NCBI GenBank assembly: GCA_011389765.1
Contig: JAABTT010000013.1
Span: 1-59,443 of the forward strand
Reading direction: 5' to 3'
Length of the DNA stretch: 59,443 nt
Source of the DNA: Desulfohalobiaceae bacterium S24
GTDB taxonomy: Bacteria; Desulfobacterota; Desulfovibrionia; Desulfovibrionales; Desulfothermaceae
Part shown: positions 17,137 through 25,794 of the stretch, one piece after another
How the letters are laid out: each line of letters starts with the position of its first letter
Position numbering within the stretch: the first letter of the stretch is position 1
Translations under genes and position numbers: made by a program
The notes under the pieces: model-generated
Database searches by the model: none
Told to the model about the DNA's origin: nothing
Seen by the model: only the letters and a program-made list of their open reading frames with translations

Positions 17137-17482
17137 ACCTTCTCCGTGTTACATAGCATCGGGGTTTCAGAAGCGCCCGCCCGGTCCGGGGGTGGAACAA
17201 CAGACGTCCGCTGTCCCGGGGTCCGGGAAGCGCTGGGCAAATGCCGTGCCCTAGATAAGGGCCAGGATCTCTCTGTTGTTGTCCATCAAGGCTTCAATCC
17301 GCTCCTGTCCTGAAACGTCGCTTCCGGCAGGCTCCAGGGCCTCGATCATGCCGGCCTCACCGGGCCGGAGAACGGGGCCTGCCTGTCAGAGGACCCTGGT
17401 AAAATGGTAAGACCTCTACAAAGCTACAGGATGGCCCGGCAGAAGTCAAGAAAAACAACTTCGGAAATCACGGCCGGGGATG
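17137..17482. other. 346-base gap upstream of oadG
   Basis: This is the leader and promoter region of the oad operon and the 3' region of the FmdE-like gene. A 32-codon frame on the minus strand (17251-17349, ending ALMDNNREILALI) looks protein-like but has no ribosome site, so it is not called. No clear promoter box was found. Confidence 0.4.
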
Positions 17483-19120
17483 TCATTTTCCGAAGGGGCA
17501 CTTGGGGAAGGTGCAGGCCCTGCAGTTCAGGCAAAAGGCGCCCTCCGCCATACGGGCCAGATCGTCTCTGCTGATGGGCACCTCTGCCAGCAGCTGGGGC
17601 AGCAGCAGGTCCAGACTGGTGGTTTGAAAAAACAAAGCACAGGCCGGGACCCCAAGGATACGGGTCCTGCCGATGCGGCCCAGGAGGGTCATGGCCCCGG
17701 GCAGGACCGGGGCGCCGTAGAGGATATCGGTCAGGCCGGCCTCCACCAGCCCCTGTCGGGTCACATCGTCCGGGTCCACGGAGAGGCCGGCGGTGGTGAT
17801 GATCAATTCGACCCCGCTCTGCAGCATGCTGCTGATGCCGGCCGCGATCAGAGAACGATCGTCCGGAAGAATGTCCGTGGTCTGGACGGTGCTGCCAAAG
17901 GCTTCGACCTTGTTTTTGATCACGGGGTGAAACCGGTCCTGGATCAGGCCCTGAAAGACCTCGGTCCCGGTGGCCAGCACTCCGACCCGTGACTTTTTAA
18001 GTCGGCGGACCTCAAAAAGGGGACGCTCGCCGAGCACAGCGAGGGCCTGTCCCAAGCGTTCCCGAGCCAGATAGAGGGGGATGGCCCGGCATCCGGCAAA
18101 GGGCTTGCCGCCCTGGATGAACAGGCGATTCTGGCGACTGGCGCACATGACATCCGGGATTAGGTTGAAGTGCTTCAAGGTATCCGGGTCGAACAGCAAC
18201 AGGCCGTCCCGGGCCGCTGAAAAATTGATCTTGCCCTCTTCCGGGGGCGTCTCGAAGCTGACACCGGAGCCGGCCATTCGGTGGGCGAAGGCGAGCACCG
18301 CGTCGTTTTCATGGATCCAATCCCCGGCGGGCTCCTGCTCCGAATCGAGGATATAGACCCGCGACCGCCCCATCTGCTGCAGACGGCAGACGTCCCCCAC
18401 GCTGATGGGTTCTCCGGCTTTCTTGGCTGGTCCCTTGGATCGGCCGGGGATGATTTCCGTCATGTCGTGGAGGGCCCGGCGTCCGATCGCCGCCTCGAGG
18501 GGCACCGATTCCAGCTGCAGCCCCTGTGCCTCTGGGTCGGACAAGGGGCCGGGCAGGGCGCGATAAGGGTTCTCCCCCTGACAGCCGCGACAGAGTGTCC
18601 CGTCCTTGCGGGGGAAGGCCTCGGCACACACGGGGCAGACCGCGATTTCGCCCATATGCTGTTTTCCTAAGAACTTGGAATGGATATTGATCTCCCTGAG
18701 CTGAAGGTAACGGTCCCCGGCCTGTTCGATCTCGGCGAAAAGCCGGGTGGTGTCCTGTTCGGGTTTGGGTGTGAGCTTGAGAAACCAGGACCTGATCTCT
18801 GGCCAGGCCTGCAGCTTGTCAAGATCGAGGCTGACCCTGCAGCCCTGGCCGGTGTGCTTGTCGAAAAGGGAGAGGGCGTAGCGTCCCAGGTTGATGACCT
18901 TCATCCAGTTGTTTCCGGTGCTGCAGAGCGTCAGGAGTTGGACCGCGTCCGGAAGGCATTTCGAGGTCTCCACCAGGGCTTCGAATAGGGTCCCCGCCGG
19001 CAGACGGGATTTGGCCGCTTCCACCATGTAGCCCCCGATGAGGATGCCGGGCGCGGGATAGCCGTGAAAGGCGGCAGCCATGTCCTTGAACTCTTCAAAG
19101 CTGTATTCGCCAATGTGCAT
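17483..19120 (-). CDS. FmdE domain fused to a MoeA/MoaB-type molybdopterin-binding domain
   Basis: 545 residues from ATG 19120. The first about 160 residues resemble FmdE (FEEFKDMAAAFHGYPAPGI, LTLCSTGNNWMKVINLGRYA), a family linked to molybdenum formylmethanofuran dehydrogenase. A zinc-ribbon-like CPVCAEAF and LCRGC pair follows near residues 185-205. The C-terminal third is a MoCF-type domain with RVGVLATGTEVFQGLI and ITTAGLSVDPDDVTRQ. The tail carries CLNCRACTFPKCPFGK. It probably handles molybdopterin or delivers Mo cofactor. It lies 22 bases after a sigma-54 regulator on the same strand and across from a molybdoenzyme cluster. Exact function is unknown. Confidence 0.82.
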   Translation of the reverse strand: MHIGEYSFEEFKDMAAAFHGYPAPGILIGGYMVEAAKSRLPAGTLFEALVETSKCLPDAVQLLTLCSTGNNWMKVINLGRYALSLFDKHTGQGCRVSLDLDKLQAWPEIRSWFLKLTPKPEQDTTRLFAEIEQAGDRYLQLREINIHSKFLGKQHMGEIAVCPVCAEAFPRKDGTLCRGCQGENPYRALPGPLSDPEAQGLQLESVPLEAAIGRRALHDMTEIIPGRSKGPAKKAGEPISVGDVCRLQQMGRSRVYILDSEQEPAGDWIHENDAVLAFAHRMAGSGVSFETPPEEGKINFSAARDGLLLFDPDTLKHFNLIPDVMCASRQNRLFIQGGKPFAGCRAIPLYLARERLGQALAVLGERPLFEVRRLKKSRVGVLATGTEVFQGLIQDRFHPVIKNKVEAFGSTVQTTDILPDDRSLIAAGISSMLQSGVELIITTAGLSVDPDDVTRQGLVEAGLTDILYGAPVLPGAMTLLGRIGRTRILGVPACALFFQTTSLDLLLPQLLAEVPISRDDLARMAEGAFCLNCRACTFPKCPFGK

Positions 19121-19142
19121 GTCTGTCTCGCTTCGTTGTGGT

Positions 19143-20546
19143 TCAGAGGCTTGCGGATGAGGGCGAAGGTTTGCCGGTTTCGGCCGCAAGACCGTATTTT
19201 TTCATCCGTTTCCAGACCGTGACCCGGCTGACCCCGAGCAAGGCTGCGGCCCGGGTCTTGTTGCCGCCGGCCTTGTGCAGCGCCCCGAGCAGCCGCTCCC
19301 GATCCTCCTGTTGTCCTGAATGCGCCTCGTTGCCGTCCGTTCGGACCCCGCCCCCGGGGCGAGCTGTGTTCTGAAGTACTTTCTGGGGGAGGTCCCGGAG
19401 TTCCAAGGTGCGTCCCTGGGCCAGAACAAAGGCATATTCGATCACGTTTCTGAGTTCGCGCACATTTCCGGGCCAAGGATAGGCCATCAGATGTTCCATG
19501 GCCTCCTGGCTGATCCCGCTGATATTCTTGCCGGTCTTCTCATTGTTGGAAGTGATCAGGTTTCGGATGAGCTGGGGGACGTCCTCTTTCCGTTCGGCCA
19601 GCGCGGGGCAATGGATGGGAAAGACATTGATCCGGAAGTAGAGATCCTCGCGGAATTCACCCTCGCCCAGCATTTTTTCCAGGTCCCGATTGGTCGCGGT
19701 GATCACCCGGACATCCACGGAAATGGATCGCTGATCGCCGACTTTTTCGATGCGTTTCTCCTCGAGGACCCGAAGAAGCTTGACCTGGGTGCTCATGGGC
19801 AAGTCCCCGATTTCATCCAGAAAGATGCTCCCTTGATGGGCTGCCTCGAATCTGCCGATCCTGTCCCGTTCAGCGCCGGTGTAGGCGCCCTTGATATGCC
19901 CGAAAAGCTCGCTTTCCAGAAGATTTTGATTCAGGGCGGCACAGTTGACCTTGACAAACGGGCCGTCCCGTCTGGGGCCGGCTTCATGCAGGGCCCTGGC
20001 CACCAGTTCCTTACCGGTACCGCTTTCGCCGAGAATCATGACCGGGGTGTCGGACTGGGACGCGTTTTCGATCAATTCAATGAGATTTTGCATGACCGGC
20101 GAGCTCCCCAGGATGCCGTGGTACCCGCTGTCAAGTTGAAACGTTTTGCGCAGGGTGGAGATTTCGTTTCGACACCGGATGTTTTCAGATATATCGGTGA
20201 GGGTTTCCACGGCTCCGATGATTTTACCGTTGTCGTCGCGCAGAACCGAGGCGCTTTTGATGATATCCACATGGCGCTGTTGCTTATTGGTGATCATGCA
20301 GCGTTTCCCCCGGACATTGCCCCGGACAAAGAGGTCGCACCAGTGAATTCCCCTGCCCTTGGCAATGATCCGGCATCCGGTGCAGTTCAGAATGCGGCAG
20401 GATTTTCCTATGAGTTCGTCGGACATATAGCCGGTCATGATCTCGGCCGAGCGGTTAGCGGCCACGATGGTCCCCCCGGGGTCCACCACCAGCAAACCGT
20501 CCTGAAGACAGTCCACAAGGGTCTTCCAGTGTTTCCCCAGATCCAT
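19143..20546 (-). CDS. Sigma-54 enhancer-binding regulator with Cys-rich PAS domain
   Basis: 467 residues. The N-terminal PAS domain (about 5-125) contains an unusual cysteine set: CRILNCTGC, then HWC and KRC. The AAA+ domain (about 145-380) has Walker A GESGTGKE, the sigma-54 contact loop GAYTGA, and Walker B IFLDEIGDLP. The C-terminal Fis helix-turn-helix has KTRAAALLGVSRVTVWKRM. It should activate sigma-54 promoters; the nearest is the perfect one at 20693, driving the divergent rhodanese gene. The cysteines may sense redox state, a metal or a sulfur compound (inference). A paralog lies at 43721-45112. Confidence 0.92.
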   Translation of the reverse strand: MDLGKHWKTLVDCLQDGLLVVDPGGTIVAANRSAEIMTGYMSDELIGKSCRILNCTGCRIIAKGRGIHWCDLFVRGNVRGKRCMITNKQQRHVDIIKSASVLRDDNGKIIGAVETLTDISENIRCRNEISTLRKTFQLDSGYHGILGSSPVMQNLIELIENASQSDTPVMILGESGTGKELVARALHEAGPRRDGPFVKVNCAALNQNLLESELFGHIKGAYTGAERDRIGRFEAAHQGSIFLDEIGDLPMSTQVKLLRVLEEKRIEKVGDQRSISVDVRVITATNRDLEKMLGEGEFREDLYFRINVFPIHCPALAERKEDVPQLIRNLITSNNEKTGKNISGISQEAMEHLMAYPWPGNVRELRNVIEYAFVLAQGRTLELRDLPQKVLQNTARPGGGVRTDGNEAHSGQQEDRERLLGALHKAGGNKTRAAALLGVSRVTVWKRMKKYGLAAETGKPSPSSASL

Positions 20547-20561
20547 GAAGTGTTACCCCGA

Positions 20562-20613
20562 TTGTTAAGTGTAAACCAAATTGTGCCTAATAATTTAACG
20601 ATATTGTTAAGTG
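20562..20613. promoter_or_regulatory. Direct repeats, candidate activator sites
   Basis: TTGTTAAGTG occurs at 20562 and 20604, 42 bases (about four helical turns) apart and 80-130 bases upstream of the sigma-54 promoter. The related word GTGTTAA forms a palindrome upstream of the paralogous regulator at 45208. These are plausible upstream activating sites. Confidence 0.5.
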
Positions 20614-20692
20614 CTTGTTTACATCCAAAACGGTTGTTCGTCAAGCAGGAAAAAAGATCATAAAAAGAAAGGGTTTTTCCAATTTAGAAAAT

Positions 20693-20708
20693 TGGCACAA
20701 GTTTTGCA
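20693..20708 (+). promoter_or_regulatory. Sigma-54 promoter of the rhodanese gene
   Basis: TGGCAC-AAGTT-TTGCA is an exact match to the -24/-12 consensus, with GG and GC separated by ten bases. Transcription should begin near 20719, ahead of the GGAGG site of the rhodanese gene. Confidence 0.85.
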
Positions 20709-20756
20709 CAGCTGTATATCTTATTTAAAACGATCTGCAAGCTAGTGGAGGACATC

Positions 20757-21896
20757 ATGAAAAATTTCAAGTTTTCACAGCGAATGAATGCGATTGTCGT
20801 GATCGCCGGCCTGCTGCTCGGTCTGCTGCTCGGAAACGCCCCCTTGTACGCGAAGTCCCAGTCGGACCTGACCTTTGAGCCCGAGGACTGGATGTTCCAT
20901 TCCCTGGTGGATGTGGAGGAGGTCGCCCGGCATGTTCAGATCCCGGTGGCGGATGATGTGATGATCATCGATGCCAGGCCCTACAAGCCTAAGTATATCA
21001 AGGGTCACATCCCCGGCGCCGTGAGCATCCCCAACACTACGTTCGAAGATGGGGTCGAGCGTCTGCCCGAGGACAAAGATACCCTGCTCATCTTCTACTG
21101 TGGGGGGCTGAAATGCAAGTTGAGTCACAAGGCGGCCAGAAAGGCCGAAAAGCTGGGCTACTCCAACGTCAGGGTCTTTGCCGAAGGGTTCCCCAGATGG
21201 ATGGAAGTTTCCGGCCATTACGCTTCGGTTTCTGCCGAATATGTAGCCGCCAGAATGGCTGAAAACGACGTGGTCGTGGTCGATGCCAGGCCCTATAAGC
21301 CCAAATATGTCAAAGGACATATTCCGGGTGCGCTGAGCGTCCCCGACACCCAGTTCGACAGCTTAAGCGCCAAGCTTCCCCGGAAGAAGGATTTTCCGCT
21401 GATCTTTTACTGCGGTGGTCTGGAGTGCCGCTTGAGTCACAAATCCGCCAAAGCGGCCATAGAGCTGGGCTACACTGATGTCAAGGTCTTTTCCGGGGGG
21501 TATCCGGAATGGAAGGCCGCCTACGGGGATGACCCGGACACCACGATCATGGTGGAGGCCGGCGAAGTGGAAGGCAGTATCGATATCGCGCAGTTTCAAG
21601 ATATTCTCGAAAACAAGCCTGAATCGATTTACCTCATTGATGTTCGGGACGCGGATGAGTTCGCGGAAAATTCCCTGGAGAATTCCATCAATATCCCGGT
21701 GGACGATCTGGAAAAACAGGTCGAGGATCTGCCGGATGACAAGCCCATCGTGTTTGTGTGCCCCACCGGTGCGAGGAGTGGTGAATCCTTCTACATGCTC
21801 CAGGATCTGCGCCCCTCCCTGAAAGAGGTCTACTATCTGGAAGGGGGTCTGGTGTTTACGGAAGACGGGACCTACGAAATCAAACCAACAGAGTGA
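20757..21896 (+). CDS. Exported triple-domain rhodanese sulfurtransferase
   Basis: 379 residues from ATG 20757, with GGAGG six bases upstream. A signal peptide (VIAGLLLGLLLGNAPLYAKS) sends it to the periplasm or membrane. Three rhodanese domains follow, at about residues 45-145, 150-255 and 265-375. Domains 1 and 2 are near duplicates (DARPYKPKYIKGHIPGA against DARPYKPKYVKGHIPGA), with active loops CGGLKCKLS and CGGLECRLS; domain 3 has the more ordinary CPTGARSGE. Each loop Cys could carry persulfide sulfur. The sigma-54 promoter and the neighbouring polysulfide-reductase-like genes suggest a role in delivering or binding external sulfur (inference). Confidence 0.9.
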   Translation: MKNFKFSQRMNAIVVIAGLLLGLLLGNAPLYAKSQSDLTFEPEDWMFHSLVDVEEVARHVQIPVADDVMIIDARPYKPKYIKGHIPGAVSIPNTTFEDGVERLPEDKDTLLIFYCGGLKCKLSHKAARKAEKLGYSNVRVFAEGFPRWMEVSGHYASVSAEYVAARMAENDVVVVDARPYKPKYVKGHIPGALSVPDTQFDSLSAKLPRKKDFPLIFYCGGLECRLSHKSAKAAIELGYTDVKVFSGGYPEWKAAYGDDPDTTIMVEAGEVEGSIDIAQFQDILENKPESIYLIDVRDADEFAENSLENSINIPVDDLEKQVEDLPDDKPIVFVCPTGARSGESFYMLQDLRPSLKEVYYLEGGLVFTEDGTYEIKPTE

Positions 21897-22141
21897 AATC
21901 GTGGGTCGGTTTCATAAAGTTCTGGGCCAGTGTGGCCAGCGGCCGCGCTGGCAAGAAAATGTTTGACAAGAGCGATTGAGCTGAGTAAAATGTAAACAGT
22001 GTGAACAAATTTTTTTGAAAAATGATCTAAATTTACTGGAATGACAATAAAAGCCTTTGATATTTCGAAAGAAAAATACAAGATCAAAATTTTAACGGGA
22101 TGAAATGTTTTTCATCCACAACAAACAAAGGAGGCCTGATC

Positions 22142-22486
22142 ATGGCACGGAAGAAACGATTCTGGAGTGTTGTCTGCATTGTCTTTTTTGTGGCCTGTTC
22201 GTTCGGGGCGGCTTTGGCTGGTTCCGAGTTCAGCAACGACGGCAACGGCCGGAAGGGGAAGTATCTGTACCGCAAGAACTGCCGGACCTGTCACGACGGC
22301 AGCTCCGCAGCCGAAATCTCTCCGAATACCAAGACCCAGGCCCAGTGGCAGCGGACCTTCAATACCTACGAGCGCCTGGAATGTGCTGAAGAATGGCAGA
22401 AAATGGATCAAGGCGACCTGACCGACATCTTCACCTATCTCTACGATCACGCCTATGACTCCCCGCAACCGGCGACCTGCGGATAA
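22142..22486 (+). CDS. Small periplasmic monoheme cytochrome c
   Basis: 114 residues from ATG 22142, chosen for its AAAGGAGG site. A signal peptide (about 1-26) precedes one heme motif, CRTCH, near residue 48, in the context GRKGKYLYRKNCRTCHDGS. A second cysteine pair (ECAEEW and the C-terminal ATCG) may form a disulfide. It is likely an electron carrier for the molybdoenzyme downstream or a partner of the rhodanese upstream. The 245-base gap before it contains half of a GGCCAGCGGCCGCGCTGG-type palindrome and no clear promoter. Confidence 0.82.
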   Translation: MARKKRFWSVVCIVFFVACSFGAALAGSEFSNDGNGRKGKYLYRKNCRTCHDGSSAAEISPNTKTQAQWQRTFNTYERLECAEEWQKMDQGDLTDIFTYLYDHAYDSPQPATCG

Positions 22487-22529
22487 ATGTCGTCAACTGT
22501 TAACAACTAGTGCCTGAACGATATCTTCA

Positions 22530-22653
22530 TGTTTGGCCGTAAACTTGCCCTGATACAAGGAACAAAAAATTTTGCAACCGCAGTGTATTTTAATACATGA
22601 GGATTTCAAAATTTTGCAGTGACGAAGTAGATGGGTGAGTTTACGGCCAAACA
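22530..22653. repeat. MITE-like element with terminal inverted repeats
   Basis: TGTTTGGCCGTAAACT at 22530 is the inverse of AGTTTACGGCCAAACA ending at 22653. The interior carries AAAAATTTTGCAACCG and later ATTTCAAAATTTTGCAGTGA with ACGAAGTAGATGGGTG. The interior is shared with 8448-8490, while the element at 5120-5230 has similar size but different ends. Confidence 0.65.
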
Positions 22654-22671
22654 CTAACTACAGGAGGGCCT

Positions 22672-24462
22672 ATGCGATCAGTGTTCACTAGGAGGTGCTT
22701 GGGAAAATGGAATCTGGCAGCCCTGCTCATTGTTCTGGTCTGTTCTCAGGGGCTCGCCGCCCGGGCGGACAGCAAAGATCTGGAACAGCAGACGCAGGCC
22801 ATTCAGCAGCAGCTGCAGCAGATGCAGGAGCAGATGCAAAAGCTGCAGAACAAGCTGGAGCAGACCCAACAGAAGCTGGAAGAAGCCAAGAAGGAACAGG
22901 AATGGAATGCCGATGACATCGACAACCTCGACGATCGGGTAGCGGTTGCGGAGAAGCATACCGCAGCCGATAAGGTGGAGCTGGGGCTTGAGCTGGAACC
23001 CCGCCTCTGGTCGATCCAGATGGACCAGGTGTATAGGGCTCCGAGTTCCTTGACCGGGCTGTTCTTCACGCCCTATAACAACGCCAACCCCATGGCCGGG
23101 GGCCTGGACGGGGCGACTCTGCCCCAAATCCAGCAGATGTTTCAGGGGATGCAGGCTGCCGGCATGGTCCCCTCGGCGGAAGAAATCGATGTAGACAACG
23201 ACGCGATCCGGACCTTGAAATTCAGATTGCGCATGGATGCCGAAGTGAACGACAATCTCCGATTTGCGGGTCGCCTGGCGGCCTACAAGGTCTGGGGCGA
23301 CAGTGCGGGAATCAACTTCAACTCGTCCGGGATGCAGGATATCACCATGGACGGGACTACGGCCAGCAATCCCCACGGCGACACCGTCCATCTGGAGCGG
23401 GGCTATTTTGTCTACAACAACGAATTCAAGGATATCCCCTGGTATATATCGGTTGGACGGCGTCCTTCCACGGAAGGTCACCCCCTGCAGTACAAGAAGA
23501 ACTATCCCTATTCCGGAGGCTCTCCTTCGGCCCATATCATCAACTGGCAGTTCGACGGGGCTTCTCTGCATTTCGGTCTGGAAGAACTCACGGGTATCCC
23601 TGGATTCGATCTGAAGTTCTGCTACGGGTCCGGGTTTGAGAGCCAGTACGGGACTACCGGGGCCTTTCTGGACGAACCCAATGTGGACGATGTCGATCTC
23701 TTTGGAGTGATTGGCACCCTGTACGAGAACTACCTGCCTTCCTCGGATCTGGACCTCTCCATCGGGTACAACTACGCCTATGCTCCGAACATCAGCGACG
23801 GATTCACCGGCCTCACGGTGATGCCCTTCATTGTCTCCAAGCAGGACACCAATCAAGACGGGGTGGCCGAGTACTATTTCGACCAGAATCTGGGGATGTA
23901 CACCTCCAGGGTCGAGCCTACCACGAACATCGGAGACTGGCAGGCCCTTTCCGTCGGTGTCACCGGGAATTTCTGGGGCACCCTTGATGTCTATCTGTCC
24001 GGAGCCTGGTCGCATACCAAGGCGGAAAAAGTATCGCAAAATCCGCTTTACGAGGCCCTGGGCATGAGCCTGCTCAGTTCAAACGGGGACCTGGAAAGTC
24101 ACACCGGATACAGCTTTTTCGGGGGCATCAGGTATGCCCTGGAAGACTACGGGGCGAAATTCGGACTGGAATACAACTACGGATCCAAATACTGGTTCAA
24201 TTTCACCGGAGCCGAGGACAATCTTATCGGCAGCAAGCTGGCCACCCGGGGACATGTCATCGAACCTTACTATATCCAGTCCATATCCGGGGATAATTTC
24301 TTCTTCAGGATCGGGGCCCAGTTCTACAAGTTCAACTACAGCGGAAGCGGCAACCCACTGGGCGAACCCGTGGACATCGACGATGTGACCGGTATGGACG
24401 CGTTGTTCCCGGTGGTCGAAGACATGCAGCAGTATTATCTGTCGGTTGTCTATCGCTTCTGA
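22672..24462 (+). CDS. Outer-membrane beta-barrel porin (DUF3373-like) with N-terminal coiled coil
   Basis: 596 residues. A signal peptide ends near residue 33 (AARADS), followed by a Gln-rich coiled coil (about 35-85; QQQLQQMQEQMQKLQNKLEQ), which may form a periplasmic trimer stalk. A long series of amphipathic beta strands with aromatic girdles ends in the outer-membrane C-terminal signature LSVVYRF. It would let small substrates, for example thiosulfate or polysulfide, or protein partners pass the outer membrane (inference). It sits between the cytochrome and YeeE/YedE; the stop is ten bases before the next ATG. Confidence 0.75.
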   Translation: MRSVFTRRCLGKWNLAALLIVLVCSQGLAARADSKDLEQQTQAIQQQLQQMQEQMQKLQNKLEQTQQKLEEAKKEQEWNADDIDNLDDRVAVAEKHTAADKVELGLELEPRLWSIQMDQVYRAPSSLTGLFFTPYNNANPMAGGLDGATLPQIQQMFQGMQAAGMVPSAEEIDVDNDAIRTLKFRLRMDAEVNDNLRFAGRLAAYKVWGDSAGINFNSSGMQDITMDGTTASNPHGDTVHLERGYFVYNNEFKDIPWYISVGRRPSTEGHPLQYKKNYPYSGGSPSAHIINWQFDGASLHFGLEELTGIPGFDLKFCYGSGFESQYGTTGAFLDEPNVDDVDLFGVIGTLYENYLPSSDLDLSIGYNYAYAPNISDGFTGLTVMPFIVSKQDTNQDGVAEYYFDQNLGMYTSRVEPTTNIGDWQALSVGVTGNFWGTLDVYLSGAWSHTKAEKVSQNPLYEALGMSLLSSNGDLESHTGYSFFGGIRYALEDYGAKFGLEYNYGSKYWFNFTGAEDNLIGSKLATRGHVIEPYYIQSISGDNFFFRIGAQFYKFNYSGSGNPLGEPVDIDDVTGMDALFPVVEDMQQYYLSVVYRF

Positions 24463-24472
24463 GGAAATTGTT

Positions 24473-25669
24473 ATGACCGATCAAGCCTTTTTCAAGTCCG
24501 TGCTCCAGGACCTCAATACAGGGATCAGCTCTCTCTTTGACCGGGAATGGCCGGCCTGGCTCTCCGGCATTTTTCTGGCCATCCTGGCCCTGATCGTCTT
24601 TCTGTGGTGGCATACCTGGGGCGTGGCCGGTGGGTACAACAACTGGGGGAACTGGTTCTTCTATCTCACCGGCCTGTATGACCAGCCGCCGGAGCGCAGT
24701 CCCTTGAGCAACGGGATGTCCCTCTCCAATCTGGGCATCATTTTCGGGGCCATGGCCTCGGCCCTGATCGGCAAAAAATTCAAAATCAACAAGGCCCCGC
24801 CTTTGGAGTATCTCAAAGGCCTGCTGGGTGGCGGCTTGATGGGCTTTGGCGCTGCCCTGGCCGCCGGCTGCAATGTGGGCGGATTTTACAGCGCTGTGGC
24901 CATGTTCGACCCCGGGGGCCTGACCATGATGCTGGGACTCTTGGCCGGGGCCTACCTCGGACTGCGCTATCTGATCTGGGAAATGGATCATGTCAGCTTC
25001 GGCACGAAAATCAGGGCCAAGCCTGAGGGCAAGGGTCCGGCACGCGAGTATTCGACTCTGAAAAAAGTCGCGGGTGTCGCCCTTGTTCTTTTGGTGCTCG
25101 TCGTCTTTCAAATCTATGCCTGGCAGGGAGAGACCCAGTTAGGCGGCCTGATCTTCTTCGGCTTTCTCATCGGCCTGGTCATGCACAGGGGGCGCTTCTG
25201 CTTCGCCAATGCCTTCCGGGAGCCCTTCATGACCGGGGATGGGCGCATGATGCGGGCCGTGCTGACCAGCCTGATGATCTATGCCCTTGGCAGCGCTGTC
25301 ATCAAATGGAGCTATATACAGCCCCCGGGCGCCGGAGTCTATCATCCCTATATGCTCGGATCCCCTCTTGGTGGCCTGATTTTCGGGGTGGGCATGATCC
25401 TGGCCGGGGGCTGCGCCAGCGGCACCCTGTGGCGGGCCGGCGAAGGGCATCTCAAGCTGTGGATCGCTTTAGCCGGCTTCACCTTGAGCAATTCCCTGAG
25501 CGTCAGCTGGATCGCGGGCAGCGGCCTCAAGCAATGGCTTGGAAACCCTGTACTCCTGCCCGAATTTTTCGCCTGGCAGCCGACCCTCATTTTTTATTTT
25601 GCGTTTTTTCTCTTCGGGATACTGCTTTTGGGTTGGAATGAACGGAGTGAAAAGTTTGTCCTGTTCTGA
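24473..25669 (+). CDS. YeeE/YedE-family membrane transporter of sulfur compounds
   Basis: 398 residues from ATG 24473, with GAGGAAATT upstream. About ten hydrophobic helices contain the two family repeats ALAAGCNVGGFYSA and ILAGGCASGTLWRAGEG, with the paired Gly-Cys sites that conduct thiosulfate or related ions in YeeE. A cytoplasmic loop lies near residues 175-200. Neighbouring TusA and DsrE genes support sulfur import for trafficking. A YedE/FdhT-type role in selenium metabolism is an alternative, given the two selenoprotein candidates in the window. The stop codon is followed directly by a palindrome. Confidence 0.87.
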   Translation: MTDQAFFKSVLQDLNTGISSLFDREWPAWLSGIFLAILALIVFLWWHTWGVAGGYNNWGNWFFYLTGLYDQPPERSPLSNGMSLSNLGIIFGAMASALIGKKFKINKAPPLEYLKGLLGGGLMGFGAALAAGCNVGGFYSAVAMFDPGGLTMMLGLLAGAYLGLRYLIWEMDHVSFGTKIRAKPEGKGPAREYSTLKKVAGVALVLLVLVVFQIYAWQGETQLGGLIFFGFLIGLVMHRGRFCFANAFREPFMTGDGRMMRAVLTSLMIYALGSAVIKWSYIQPPGAGVYHPYMLGSPLGGLIFGVGMILAGGCASGTLWRAGEGHLKLWIALAGFTLSNSLSVSWIAGSGLKQWLGNPVLLPEFFAWQPTLIFYFAFFLFGILLLGWNERSEKFVLF

Positions 25670-25735
25670 TGTCAGCGTGGCCGCTGGCCACGCTGACATA
25701 TAATTGTTTGAAATAAATTATAATATTCGATCATG
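25667..25735 (+). repeat. Stop-coupled palindrome with AT-rich tail, copy C
   Basis: TGTCAGCGTGGCC / GGCCACGCTGACA begins right after the TGA of the yeeE-like gene, followed by ATATAATTGTTTGAAAT and further AT-rich bases. The stem bases differ from copies A, B and E but complementarity is kept. At 25764, GCCAGTTTGATCAATCTGAA resembles one end of the modular element. Confidence 0.65.
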
Positions 25736-25794
25736 CCATTACGCAAAAGAGGAATTCTACTATTGCCAGTTTGATCAATCTGAAAAGCGATCTG

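Noticed and set aside
17251-17349. 32-codon frame on the minus strand ending ALMDNNREILALI
   Set aside because: It looks protein-like in composition, but there is no ribosome site and no recognisable family; the in-frame sequence upstream is soon stopped by TGA. Kept only as a note in the gap entry.
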